From the NCBI GenBank assembly GCA_023014485.1, contig JAJOZX010012219.1, positions 45,297 to 109,296 on the forward strand: a DNA stretch of 64,000 nt, read 5' to 3'. The notes beneath the pieces are model-generated. The model searched no databases. It was not told the DNA's origin and saw only the letters and a list, made by a program, of their open reading frames with translations. The translations under genes were made by a program, and so were the position numbers. Positions within the stretch are counted from its first letter, which is position 1, and each line of letters begins with the position of its first letter. The DNA is from Bathynomus jamesi. Lineage: Eukaryota > Arthropoda > Malacostraca > Isopoda > Cirolanidae. This document shows positions 48,701 to 61,641 of the stretch, piece after piece.

Positions 48701-49675
48701 CTATTGAGCGAATATGTGAAAATTCGTATGGTAGTGCTGTGAAAAGGATAAGACACCATAAACATAACGTAATAGAGTTAGGGAGTAGAAAATGTTGCAC
48801 TATTCAGCACATTTGTGAAAAAATCAAGGAAGTGCGTGGAAAGGACAAGACCCCATAAACGTAACATAATATTTAGTTATTTCAAACAAAAAATTCAAAA
48901 TTGAAATGGCTGTACCTTTCTAAGTTTTCATTTCTTGCAAAACATGAGTTGCAATATTCTAAACCAGATTAAAAATCTGCCCTATTCAGCGAATTTTTGA
49001 AAAAATCGAATGTGCGTATAAAGGATAAGACACCATACAACCTAACGTAATATTTAATTAATTTCAAACGAAAAATTTCAAAATTGAAATGGGTATAAAC
49101 TTTTTTAAGTTTTCATTCTTGCAAAAAATGAGTTGCATTTTCTAAGTCAGCTTCAAAACTTCACTATTGAGCGAATATGTGAAAAATTCGTATGTAGTGC
49201 GTGAAAAGGATAAGACCCAATAAACCTAACGTAATAGAGTTAGAATAGAGTAGAAAAATTGCACTATTCAGCGCATTTGTGAAAAAAATCAAGGAAGTGC
49301 GTGGAAAGGATAAGACCCCATAAACCTAACGCAATATTTAGTTAATTTCAAACAAAAAAATTCAAAATTGAAATGGCTGTAACTTTTTAAGTTTTATTCT
49401 AGCAAAAATGAGTTGCATTTTATAAATCAGCTTCAAAACTGCACTATTGAGCGAATATGTGAAAAATTCGTAAGTTGTGCGTGGAAAGGATAAGACCCCA
49501 TCAACCTAATGCAATATTTAGTTTAATTTCAAAAGAAAAAATTCCAAATTGAAATGGCTGTAACTTTCGAAGTTATCATTCCTGAAAAAATTGAGTTGCA
49601 TTTTCTAAAGTAGAGTTTGAAATTGCACTATTGAGCAAATTTGTGAAAATATCGAACGAAGTGCGTGGAAAGGAT
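45784..49675 (+). repeat. HOR copy 13, type B, no separate m21 (22 monomers, 3892 bp)
   Basis: Full B order to m20; the following monomer is an m21/m1 fusion counted in copy 14. From about 46,000 there are many one-base insertions and deletions ('gtaaactttc', 'attcacaaactg', 'aatgttgcac'). Confidence 0.88.
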
Positions 49676-49854
49676 AAGACCCCGTAAACCATAACGTAAT
49701 ATTTAGTTAATTCAAACGAATCATTCAAAATTGAAATGGCTGTAACTTTCTACGTTATCTTCCTGCAAAAAATGAGTTGCGTTTTGTAATCAGAGTATCA
49801 AATTGCACTATTGAGCAAATTTGTGAACAATCGAAAGAAGTGCGCTGAAAGGAT
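49676..49854 (+). other. m21/m1/m21 mosaic monomer, first copy
   Basis: Front from m21 ('ccccgtaaacc'), middle from m1 B allele ('ctacgttatc', 'gttgcgttttg', 'gtgaacaatcg'), and the last bases 'gtgcgctgaaagg' again as m21. A single crossover gives m21-m1; the m21-like end needs a second exchange or a conversion tract. Confidence 0.85.
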
Positions 49855-52800
49855 AAGACCCCGTAAAGTTAACGTAATATTTAGTTAATTTCAAACGAAA
49901 AAAACAAAATTGAAATGGCTGTAACTTTCTAAATATCATTCACCTGCAAAAATGAGTTGCATTTTCTAAATAGAGTATGAAACTCACTATTGAGCAATTT
50001 GTGAAAAAATCGAAAGAAGTGCGTGGAAAGGATAAGAACACAAAACCTAAAACGTAATATTTACTTAACTTCATTCGAGAAAATTCAAAATTGAAAGGAC
50101 GTAAACTTTTTATGATTTAATTTTTACAAGAAATGAGTTGCATTTTCTAATACCTTAAAAACTGCACTATTGTGCGAATTTGGGAAAAAATTCAAAAGAA
50201 GTGCATGGAAAGGTAAGACCCATAAACCTAACGTAATATTTAGTTAATTTCAAAAGAAAAATTCAAAATTGAAATGGCTGTAACTTTTTACGTTTTATTC
50301 TTGCAAAAAATGAGTTGCATTTTCTAAATCAGCTTCAAAATGCACTATTGAGCGAATATGTGAAAAATTCTGAAGTAGTGCGTGGAAAGGATAAGACCCC
50401 ATAAACCTAACGTAAATTTAGTTAATTTCCAAAAGAAAAAATTCAAAATTGAAATGGCTGTAACTTTTACGTTTTATTCTTGCAAAAAATGAGTTGCATT
50501 TTCTAAATCAGCTTCAAAATCTGCACTATTGAGCGAATATGTGAAAAATTCGTGAATAGTGCGTGGAAAGGATAAGACCCCATAAACCTAACGCAATTGT
50601 AGTAATTTCAAACAACAAATTCAAAACTGAAATGGCTGTAACTTTTTAAGTTATCATTCCTACAAAAACTGGTTTGCATTTCTAAATCAGAGTAACAAAT
50701 TGCACTATTGAACAAATTTGGAAAAAATCGAAGAAGTACGTGGAAAGGATAAGACCCATATACCTAACGTAATATTTAATTAATTTCAAACGAAAAAAAT
50801 CAAAATTGAAGTGGCTGTAACTTTAAATATTTCATTCTTGCAAAAAATGAGCGAATTTTCTAAATCAGGGGTAGAAAATTGCACTATTGATCGCATTTTT
50901 TAAAAAATCGAAAGTAGTGCGTGGAAAACATAAGATCCCATAAACCTAACGTAATATTTAGTTTAATTTCAAACGAAAAATTTCAAAATTGAAATGGCTA
51001 TAAACTTTCTAAGTTTTCATTCTTGCAAAAAATGAGTTGCATTTTCTAAATCAGCTTCAACAACTGCACTATTGAGCAAATATGTGAAAAATTCGTAAGT
51101 AGTGCGTGGAAAGGTAAGACCCCATATCCCTAACGCAATATTTAGTTAATTTCAAACGAAAAAATTCAAAATTGAAATGGCTATAACTTTCGAAGTTATA
51201 ATTTAATTTTACAAAAAATGAGTTGCATTTTCTAAATTACCTTAAAAACTGCAATATTTTGCGAATTGTGAAAAAATCGAAAGAAGTGCGTGGAAAGGAT
51301 AAGACCCCATAAAACTAAACGTCATATTTAGTTAATTTCAAAAGAAAAAATTCAAAATTGAAATGGCTGTAACTTTTAAGTTTCATTCTTGCAAAAAATG
51401 AGTTGCATTTTCTCAATCAGCTTCAAAAATCTAATAAGTTATTATTCCTACAAAAACTGGTTTGCATTTCTAAATAGAGTATGACATTGCACTATTGAAC
51501 AAATTTGTGTGAAAAAAATCGAAACAACACTGCGTGGAAAGGATAAGATCCCATATACTAACGTATATTTAATTAATTTCAAACGAAAAATTCAAAATTG
51601 AAATGGCTGTAACTTTTAAGTTTTCTTTCCTGCTAAAAATAAGTTACATTTCTAAGTCAGAGTATGACATTGCACTATTGTTAAAATTTGTGTAACAATC
51701 GAAAGAAGAGTGTGGAAAGATAAGACCCCCGAAAACCTAACGTAATATTTAGTAAATTTCATACGAAAAAAATTCCAAATTGAAATGGCTGTTACTTTCT
51801 AAGTTATCACTCCTGCAAAAAACTGGTTTGCTTTATAAATCAGAGTACGACATTGCACTATTGAGCAAATTTGTGAAAAAATCTAAAGTAGTGCGAGGAA
51901 AGGATAAGACCCCATATACCTTACGTAATATTTAGTTAATTTTCAATCAGGAAAATTCAAAATGAAATGATCATAACTTTTTATGATTTCATTTCCACAA
52001 GAAATGAGGCATTTTCTAAATCAGCAAAACTGCACTGTTTTGCGAATTTGGGAAAAATTGGAAAGAATTGCGTGGAAGGATAAGACCCCATAAACCTAAA
52101 GCAATATTTAGTAAATTTCAAAAACAAAATTCAAAACTGAAATGGCTGTAACTTTTTAAGTTATCATTCCTGCAAAAACTGGTTGTGAATTCTAAATCAG
52201 AGTATGACATTGCACTATTGAAAAATTTGTGAAAATAAAACGAAAGGAGTGTGTGGAAAGGATAAGACCTCCGAAAACCTAACGGAATATTTGTTAATTT
52301 CAAAGAAAAAATTCAAAAGTGAAATGGCTGTACCTTTCTAAGTTTTCATTCTTGCAAAAACATGAGTTGCATATTCTAAACCAGATTAAAAATCTACCCT
52401 ATTCAGCGAATTTTGAAAAAATCGAAAGTGCGTATAAAGGATAAGACACCATACACCTAACGTAATATTTAATTAATTTCAAAACGAAAAATTTCAAAAA
52501 TTGAAATGGGTAAACTTTTTAAGTTTCATTCTTGCAAAAAATGAGTGCATTTCTAAGTCAGCTTCAAAAACTTCACTATTAAGCGAATATGTGAAAATTC
52601 GTATGTAGTGCGGAAAAGGATAAGACACCAATAAACATAACGTAATCGAGTTAGAATGAGTAGAAAATTGCACTATTCAGCACATTTGTGAAAAAATCAA
52701 AGGAAGTGCGTGGAAAGGACAAGACCCCATAAACGTAACATAATATTTAGTTAATTTCAAACAAAAAAATTCAAAATTGAAATGGCTGTACCTTTCTAAG

Positions 52801-53546
52801 TTTTCATTCTTGCAAAACATGAGTTGCATATTCTAAAACCAGATTAAAAATCTGCACTATTCAGCGAATTTTTGAAAAAATCGAATGTGCGTATAAAGGA
52901 TAAGGACACCATACACCTAACGTAATATTAATATTTCAAACGAAAAATTTCAAAATTGAAATGGGTATAACTTTTAAGTTTCATTCTTGCAAAAAATGAG
53001 TTGCATTTTCTAAGTCAGCTTCAAAAACTTCACTATTGAGCGCAATATGTGAAAAATTCGTATGTAGTGCGTGGAAAGGATAAGACCACAATAAAACCTA
53101 ACGTAATAGAGTTAGAATAGTAAGAAAATTGCACTATTCAGCGCATTTGTGAAAAAATCAAAGGGAAGTGCGTGGAAAGGATAAGACCCCATAAACCTAA
53201 CGCAATATTTAGTTAATTCAACAAAAAAATTCAAAATTGAAATGGCTGTAACTTTTTAAGTTTATGCTAGCAAAAAATGAGTTGCATTTTATAAATCAGC
53301 TTCAAAACACTGCACTATTGTAGCGAATATGTGAAAAAATTCGTAAGTGTTGCGTGGAAAGGATAAGACCCATCAACCTAATGCAATATTTAGTTAATTT
53401 CAAAAGAAAAAATTCCAAATTGAAATGGCTGTAACTTTCGAAGTTATCATTCCTGAAAAACTTGAGTTGCATTTTCTAAAGTAGAGTTTTGAAATTGCAC
53501 TATTGAGCAAATTTGTGAAAATATCGAACGAAGTGCGTGAAAGGAT
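49676..53546 (+). repeat. HOR copy 14, type B, no separate m21 (22 monomers, 3871 bp)
   Basis: Begins with the m21/m1 mosaic and runs through the B order to m20. It carries the 'aaaggacaag' variant of copies 12-15. Indel-rich. Confidence 0.87.
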
Positions 53547-53728
53547 AAGACCCCGTAAACCTAACGTAATATTTAGTTAATTTCAAACGAATCATTCACA
53601 AAAGTGAAATGGCTGTAACTTTCTACGTTATCATTCCTGCAAAAAATGAGTTGTGTTTGTAAATCAGAGTATCAAATTGCACTATTGAGCAAATTTGTGA
53701 AACAATCGAAGAAGTGCGCTGAAAGGAT
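53547..53728 (+). other. m21/m1/m21 mosaic monomer, second copy
   Basis: Same architecture as at 49,676, including the 'gtgcgctgaaagg' end, 3,871 bp further on. The repeated join shows it is inherited rather than a one-off error. Confidence 0.85.
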
Positions 53729-56700
53729 AAGACCCCGTAAAGTTAACGTAATATTTAGTTAATTTCAAACGAAAAAAACAAAATTGAATGGCTGTAACTT
53801 TCTAAATTATCATTCCCTGCAAAAAATGAGTTGCATTTTCTAAATTAGAGTATGAAACTGCACTATTGAGCATATTTGTGAAAAAATCGAAAGAAGTGCG
53901 TGGAAGGATAAACAAAAAACCTAACGTAATATTTACTTAACTTCATTCGAGAAAATTCAAATTGAAAGGACGTAACTTTTATGATTTAATTTTTACAAGA
54001 AATGAGTTGCATTTCTAAATTACCTTAAAAACTGCACTAGTGTGCGAATTTGGGAAAAATTCAAAAGAAGTGCATGGAAAGGATAAGACCCCATAAACCT
54101 AACGAATATTTAGTTAATTTCAAAAGAAAAAATTCAAAATTGAAATGGCTGTAACTTTTTACGTTTTATTCTTGCAAAAATGAGTTGCATTTTCTAAATC
54201 AGCTTCAAAATCTGCACTATTGAGCGAATATGTGAAAAATTCTGAAGTAGTGCGTGGAAAGGATAAGACCCCATAACCTAACGTAATATTTAGTTAATTT
54301 CAAAAGAAAAAATTCAAAATTGAAATGGCTGTAACTTTTTACGTTTTATTCTTGCAAAAAATGAGTTGCATTTTCAAAATCAGCTTCAAAATCTGCACTA
54401 TTGAGCGAATATGTGAAAAATTCTGAATTAGTGCGTGGAAAGGATAAGACCCCATAAACCTAACGCAATATTTAGTTAATTTCACAACAAAAAATTCAAA
54501 ACTGAAATGGCTGTAACTTTTTAAGTTATCATCTCAACAAAAACTGGTTTGCATTTCTAAATCAAGTAACAAATTGCACTATTGACAAATTGTGAAAAAA
54601 TTCGAAAGAAGTACGTGAAAGGATAAGATCCCATATACTAACGTAATATTTAATTAATTTCAAACGAAAAAAATCAAAATTGAAGTGGCTGTAACTTTAA
54701 ATATTTTCATTCTTGCAAAAAATGAGCTGAATTTTCTAAATCAGGGTAGAAAATTGCACTTTGATCGCATTTTTTAAAAAATCGAAAGTAGTGCGTGGAA
54801 AACATAAGATCCCATAAACCTAACGTAATATTTAGTTAATTTCAAACGAAAATTTCAAAATTGAAATGGCTATAACTTTCTAAGTTTTCATTCTTGCAAA
54901 AAATGAGTTGCAGTTTCTAAATCAGCTTCAACAACTGCACTATTGAGCAAATATGTGAAAAATTCGTAAGTAGTGCGTGGAAAGGATAAGACCCCATATC
55001 CCTAACGCAATATTTAGTTAATTTCAACGAAAAATTCAAAATTGAAATGGCTATAACTTTCGAAGTTATAATTTAATTTTACAAAAAATGAGTTGCATTT
55101 TCTAAATTACCTTAAAAACTGCAATATTTTGCGAATTTGTGAAAAAATCGAAAGAAGTGCGTGGAAAGGATAAGACCCCATAAAACTAACGTCATATTTA
55201 GTTAATTTCAAAAGAAAAAATTCAAAATGAAATGGCTGTAACTTTTTAAGTTTCATTCTTGCAAAAAATGAGTTGCATTTTCTCAATCAGCTTCAAAATC
55301 TAATAAGTTATTATTCCTACAAAAAACTGGTTTGCATTTCTAAATCAGAGTATGACATTGCACTATTGAACAAATTTGTGAAAAAATCGAAACAACTGCG
55401 TGGAAAGGATAAGATCCCATATACCTAACGTAATATTTAATTAATTTCAAACGAAAAATTCAAAATTGAAATGGCTGTAACTTTTTAAGTTTTCTTTCCT
55501 GCTAAAATAAGTTACATTTTCTAAGTCAGAGTATGACATTGCACTATTGTTAAAATTTGTGTAACAATCGAAAGAAGAGTGTGGAAAAGATAAGACCCCC
55601 GAAAACCTAACGTAATATTTAGTAAATTTCAAACGAAAAAATTCCAAATTGAAATGGCTGTTACTTTCTAAGTTATCACTCCTGCAAAAACTGGTTTGCT
55701 TTTATAATCAGAGTACGACATTGCACTATTGAGAAAATTTGTGAAAAAATCTAAAGTAGTGCGAGGAAAGGATAAGACCCCATATACCTTACGTAATATT
55801 TAGTTAATTTCAATCAGGAAAATTCAAAATTGAAATGATCATAACTTTTTATGATTTCATTTCCACAAGAAATGAGTTGCATTTCTAAATCAGCTTAAAA
55901 ACTGCACTGTTTTGCGAATTTGGAAAAATTGGAAAGAATTGCGTGGAAGGATAAGACCCCATAAACCTAAGACTAATTTAGTAAATTTCAAAAAACAAAA
56001 TTCAAAACTGAAATGGCTGTAACTTTTTAAGTTATCATTCCTGCAAAAAACTGGTGTGAATTTCTAAATCAGAGTATGACATTGCACTATTGAACAAATT
56101 TGTAAAAAATCGAAAGGAGTGTGTGGAAAGGATAAGACCTCCGAAAACCTAACGGAATATTTTGTTAATTTCAAAGGAAAAATTCAAAATTGAAATGGCT
56201 GTACCTTTCTAAGTTTTCATTCTTGCAAAAACATGAGTTGCATATTCTAAACCAGATTAAAAATCTGCCCTATTCAGCGAATTTTTGAAAAAATCGAAAG
56301 TGCGTATAAAGGATAAGACACCATACAACCTAACGTAATATTTAATTAATTTCAAACGAAAAATTTCAAAATTGAAATGGGTATAACTTTTTAAGTTTTC
56401 ATTCTTGCAAAAAAATGAGTTGCATTTTCTAAGTCAGCTTCAAAAACTTCACTATTGAGCGAATATGTGAAAAATTCGTATGTAGTTGCGTGAAAAGGAT
56501 AAGACAATAAACATAACGTAATAGAGTTAGAATAGAGTAGAGAAAATTGCACTATTCAGCACATTTGTGAAAAAAATCAAAGGAAGTGCGTGGAAAGGAC
56601 AAGACCCCATAAACGTAACTAAATTTAGTTAATTTCAAACAAAAAAAAATTCAAAATTGAAATGGCTGTACCTTTCTAAGTTTCATTCTTGCAAAACTGA

Positions 56701-57594
56701 GTTGCATATTCTAAACCAGATTAAAAATCTGCCCTATTCAGCGAATTTTTGAAAAAATCGAATGTGCGTATAAAGGATAAGACACCATACACCTAACGTA
56801 ATATTAATTAATTTCAACGAAAAATTTCAAAATTGAAATGGGTATAACTTTTTAAGTTTTCATTCTTGCAAAAAATGAGTTGCATTTTCTAAGTCAGCTT
56901 CAAAAACTTCACTATTGAGCGAATATGTGAAAAATTCGTGTAGTGCGTGAAAAGGATAAGACCCAATAAACCTAACGTAATAGAGTTAGAATAGAGTAGA
57001 AAATTGCACTATTCAGCGCATTTGTGAAAAAATCAAAGGAAGTGCGTGGAAAGGATAAGACCCCATAAACCTAACGCAATATTTAGTTAATTTCAAACAA
57101 AAAAATTCAAAATTGAAATGGGTAACTTTTTAAGTTTTATTCTAGCAAAAAATGAGTTGCATTTTATAAATCAGCTTCAAAAACTGCATATGAGCGAATA
57201 TGTGAAAAATTCGTAAGTGTGCGTGGAAAGGATAAGACCCCATCAACCTAATGCAATATTTAGTTAATTTCAAAAGAAAAAATTCCAAATTGAAATGGCT
57301 GTAACTTTCGAAGTTATCATTCCTGAAAAAATTGAGTTGCATTTTCTAAAGTAGAGTTTGAAATTGCACTATTGAGCAAATTTGTGAAAATATCGAACGA
57401 AGTGCGTGGAAAGGATAAGACCCGTAAACCTAACGTAATATTTAGTTAATTTCAACAATCATTCAAAATTGAAATGGCTGTAACTTTCTAAGTTATCGTT
57501 CCTGCAAAAAATGAGTTGCATTTTCTAAATTACCTTAAGAACTGCACTATTTTGCGAATTTTTGAAAAAATCGAAAGAAGTGCGCTGAAAGGAT
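53547..57594 (+). repeat. HOR copy 15, type B (23 monomers, 4048 bp)
   Basis: Begins with the second m21/m1 mosaic and ends with a normal m21. Carries 'aaaggacaag' at about 56,596. Indels are frequent to about 54,640 and again from about 56,500 to 57,240. Confidence 0.88.
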
Positions 57595-60500
57595 AAGACC
57601 CCATACACCTAACGTAATATTTAGTTAATTTCAAACGAATCATTCAAAATTGAAATGGCTGTAACTTTCTACGTTATCATTCCTGCAAAAATGAGTTGCG
57701 TTTTGTAAATCAGAGTATCAAATTGCACTATTGAGCAAATTTGTGAAACAATCGAAAGAAGTGCGTGGAAAATAAGACCCCGTAAAGTTAACGTAATATT
57801 TAGTTAATTTCAAACGAAAAAACAAATTGAAATGGCTGTAACTTTCTAAATTATCATCTCCTGCAAAAAATGAGTTGCATTTTCTAAATTAGAGTATGAA
57901 ACTGCATATTGAGCATATTTGTGAAAAATCGAAAGAAGTGCGTGGAAAGGATAAGAACACAAAAACCTAACGTAATATTTACTTAACTTCATTCGAGAAA
58001 ATTCAAAATTGAAAGGACGTAACTTTTTATGATTTAATTTTTACAAGAAATGAGTTGCATTTTCTAAATTACCTTAAAAACTGCACTATTGTGCGAATTT
58101 GGGAAAAATTCAAAAGAAGTGCATGGAAAGGATAAGACCCCATAAACCTAACGTAATATTTAGTTAATTTCAAAAGAAAAAATTCAAAATTGAAATGGCT
58201 GTAACTTTTACGTTTATTCTTGCAAAAAATGAGTTGCATTTTCTAAATCAGCTTCAAAATCTGCACTATTGAGCGAATATGTGAAAAATTCTGAAGTAGT
58301 GCGTGGAAAGGATAAGACCCCATAAACCTAACGTAATATTTAGTTAATTTCAAAAGAAAAAATTCAAAATTGAAATGGCTGTAACTTTTTACGTTTTATT
58401 CTTGCAAAAAATGAGTTGCATTTCTAAATCAGCTTAAAATCTGCACTATTGAGCGAATATGTGAAAAATTCTGAATTAGTGCGTGGAAAGGATAAGACCC
58501 CATAAACCTAACGCAATATTTAGTTAATTTCAAACAACAAAATTCAAAACTGAAATGGCTGTAATTTTTAAGTTTATCATTCCTACAAAACTGGTTTGCA
58601 TTTCTAAATCAGAGTAACAAATTGCACTATTGAACAAAATTTGTGAAAAAATCGAAAGAAGTACGTGGAAAGGATAAGATCCCATATACCTAACGTAATA
58701 TTTAATTAATTTCAAACGAAAAAAATCAAAATTGAAGTGGCTGTAACTTTAAATATTTTCATTCTTGCAAAAATGAGCTGAATTTCTAAATCAGGGTAGA
58801 AAATTGCACTATTGATCGCATTTTTAAAAATCGAAAGTAGTGCGTGGAAAACATAAGATCCCATAAACCTAACGTAATATTTAGTTAATTTCAAACGAAA
58901 AATTTCAAATTGAAATGGCTATAACTTTCTAAGTTTTCATTCTTGCAAAAAATGAGTTGCAGTTTCTAAATCAGCTTCAACAACTGCACTATTGAGCAAA
59001 TATGTGAAAAATTCGTAAGTAGTGCGTGGAAAGGATAAGACCCCATATCCCTAACGCAATATTAGTTAATTTCAAACGAAAAATTCAAATTGAAATGGCT
59101 ATAACTTTCGAAGTTATAATTAATTTTTACAAAAAATGAGTTGCATTTTCTAAATTACCTTAAAAAACTGCAATATTTTGCGAATTGTGAAAAAATCGAA
59201 AGAAGTGCGTGGAAAGGATAAGACCCCATAAAACTAACGTCATATTTAGTTAATTTCAAAAGAAAAAATTCAAAATTGAAATGGCTGTAACTTTTTAAGT
59301 TTCATTCTTGCAAAAATGAGTTGCATTTTCTCAATCAGCTTCAAAATCTAATAAGTTATTATTCCTACAAAAACTGGTTTGCATTTCTAAATAGAGTATG
59401 ACATTGCACTATTGAACAAATTTGTGAAAAAATCGAAAACAACTGCGTGGAAAGGATAAGATCCCATATACCTAACGTAATATTTAATTAATTTCAAACG
59501 AAAAATTCAAAATTGAAATGGCTGTAACTTTTTAAGTTTTCTTTCCTGCTAAAAATAAGTTACATTTTCTAAGTCAGAGTATGACATTGCCACTATTGTT
59601 AAAATTTGTGTAACAATCGAAAGAAGAGTGTGGAAAAGATAAGACCCCCGAAAACCTAACGTAATATTTAGTAAATTTCAAACGAAAAAAATTCCAAATT
59701 GAAATGGCTGTTACTTTCTAAGTTATCACTCCTGCCCAAAAACTGGTTTGCTTTTATAAATCAGAGTACGACATTGCACTATTGAGCAAATTTGTGAAAA
59801 AATCAAAGTAGTGCGAGGAAAGGATAAGACCCCATATACCTTACGTAATATTTAGTTAATTTCAATCAGGAAAATTCAAAATTGAAATGATCATAACTTT
59901 TTATGATTTCATTTCCACAAGAAATGAGTTGCATTTTCTAAATCAGCTTAAAAACTGCACTGTTTTGCGAATTTGGAAAAATTGGAAAGAATTGCGGAAG
60001 GATAAGGACCCCATAAACCTAAAGCACTATTATTAGTAAATTTAAAAAACAAAATTCAAAAACTGAAATGGCTGTAACTTTTTAAGTTATCATGTCCTTG
60101 CAAAAACTGGTGTGAATTTCTAAATCAGGTATGACATTGCACTATTGAACAAATTTGTGACAAAAATCGAAAGGAGTGTGGTAAAGGATAAGACCTCCGA
60201 AAACCTACGAATTTTTGTTAATTTCAAAGGAAAAAATTCAAAATTGCAAACGGCTGTACCTTTCTAAGATTTCATTCTTGCAAAACATGAGTTTGCATAT
60301 TCTAAACCAGATTAAAAATCTACCCTATTCAGCGAATTTTTGAAAAAATCGAAAGTGCGTATAAGGATAAGACACCATACACCTAACGAATATTTAATTA
60401 ATTTCAACGAAAAATTTCAAAATTGAAATGGGTATAACTTTTTAAGTTTTCATTCTTGCAAAAAATGAGTTGCATTTTCTAAGTCAGACTTCAAAAACTT

Positions 60501-61641
60501 CACTATTGAGCGATATGTGAAAAATTCGTATGTAGTGCGGTGAAAAGGATAAGACATAAACATAAACGTAATAGAGTTAGAATAGAGTAGAAAATTGCAC
60601 TATTCAGCACATTTGTGAAAAAATCAAAGGAAGTGCGTGGAAAGGATAAGACCCCATAAACGTAAATAATATTTAGTTAATTTCAAACAAAAAAAATTCA
60701 AAATTGAAATGGCTGTACCTTTCTAAGTTTTCATTCTTGCAAAAAATGAGTTGCATATTCTAACCAGATTAAAAATCTGCACTTCAGCATTTTGAAAAAA
60801 TCGAATGTGGTATAAGGATAGACACCATACACCTAACGTAATATTTAAGTAATTTTAAACGAAAAATTTCAAAATTGAAATGGGTATCACTTTTTTTTTT
60901 CATTCTTGCAAAAATGAGTTGCATTTCTAAGGTCAGCTTCAAAAACTTCACTATTGAGCGAATATGTGAAAAATTCGTATGTAGTGCGTGAAAAGGATAA
61001 GACCCAATAAACCTACGTATAGAGTTAGAATAGAGTAGAAAATTGCACTATCAGCGCATTGTGAAAAAATCAAAGGAAGTGCGTGGAAATGATAAGACCC
61101 CATAAACCTAACGAATATTTAGTTAATTTCAAACAAAAAAAAATTCAAAATTGAAATGGTGGTAACTTTTTAAGTTTTATTCTAGCAAAAAAATGAGTTG
61201 CATTTTATAAATCAGCTTCAAAAACTGCACTATTGAGCGAATATGTGAAAAATTCGTAAGTTGTGTGCGTGGAAGGATAAGACCCCATCAACCTAATGCA
61301 ATATTTAGTTAATTTCAAAAGAAAAAATTCCAAATTGAAATGGCTGTAACTTTCGAAGTTATATTCCTGAAAAAATTGAGTTGCATTTTCTAAAGTAGAG
61401 TTTGAAATTGCACTATTGAGCAAATTTGTGAAAATATCGAACGAAGTGCGTGGAAAGGATAAGACCCCGTAAACCTAACGTAATATTTTAGTTAATTTCA
61501 AACGAATCATTCAAAATTGAAATGGCTGTAACTTTCTAAAGTTATCGTTCCTGCAAAAAATGAGTTGCATTTTCTAAATTACCTTAAGAACTGCACTATT
61601 TTGCGAATTTTTAAAAATCGAAAGAAGTGCGCTGAAAGGAT
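57595..61641 (+). repeat. HOR copy 16, type B, full (23 monomers, 4047 bp)
   Basis: Full B order, with 'aaaggataag' at the end of m18, so outside the copy 12-15 group. Very indel-rich in m15-m19, with a run of eleven T at about 60,890 where other copies read 'ttttaagtttt'. Confidence 0.87.

Noticed and set aside
60885..60900. Run of eleven T as a polyT or retroposon tail
   Set aside because: It sits where other copies read 'actttttaagttttc', with no flanking duplication or non-satellite sequence. A local indel error explains it.
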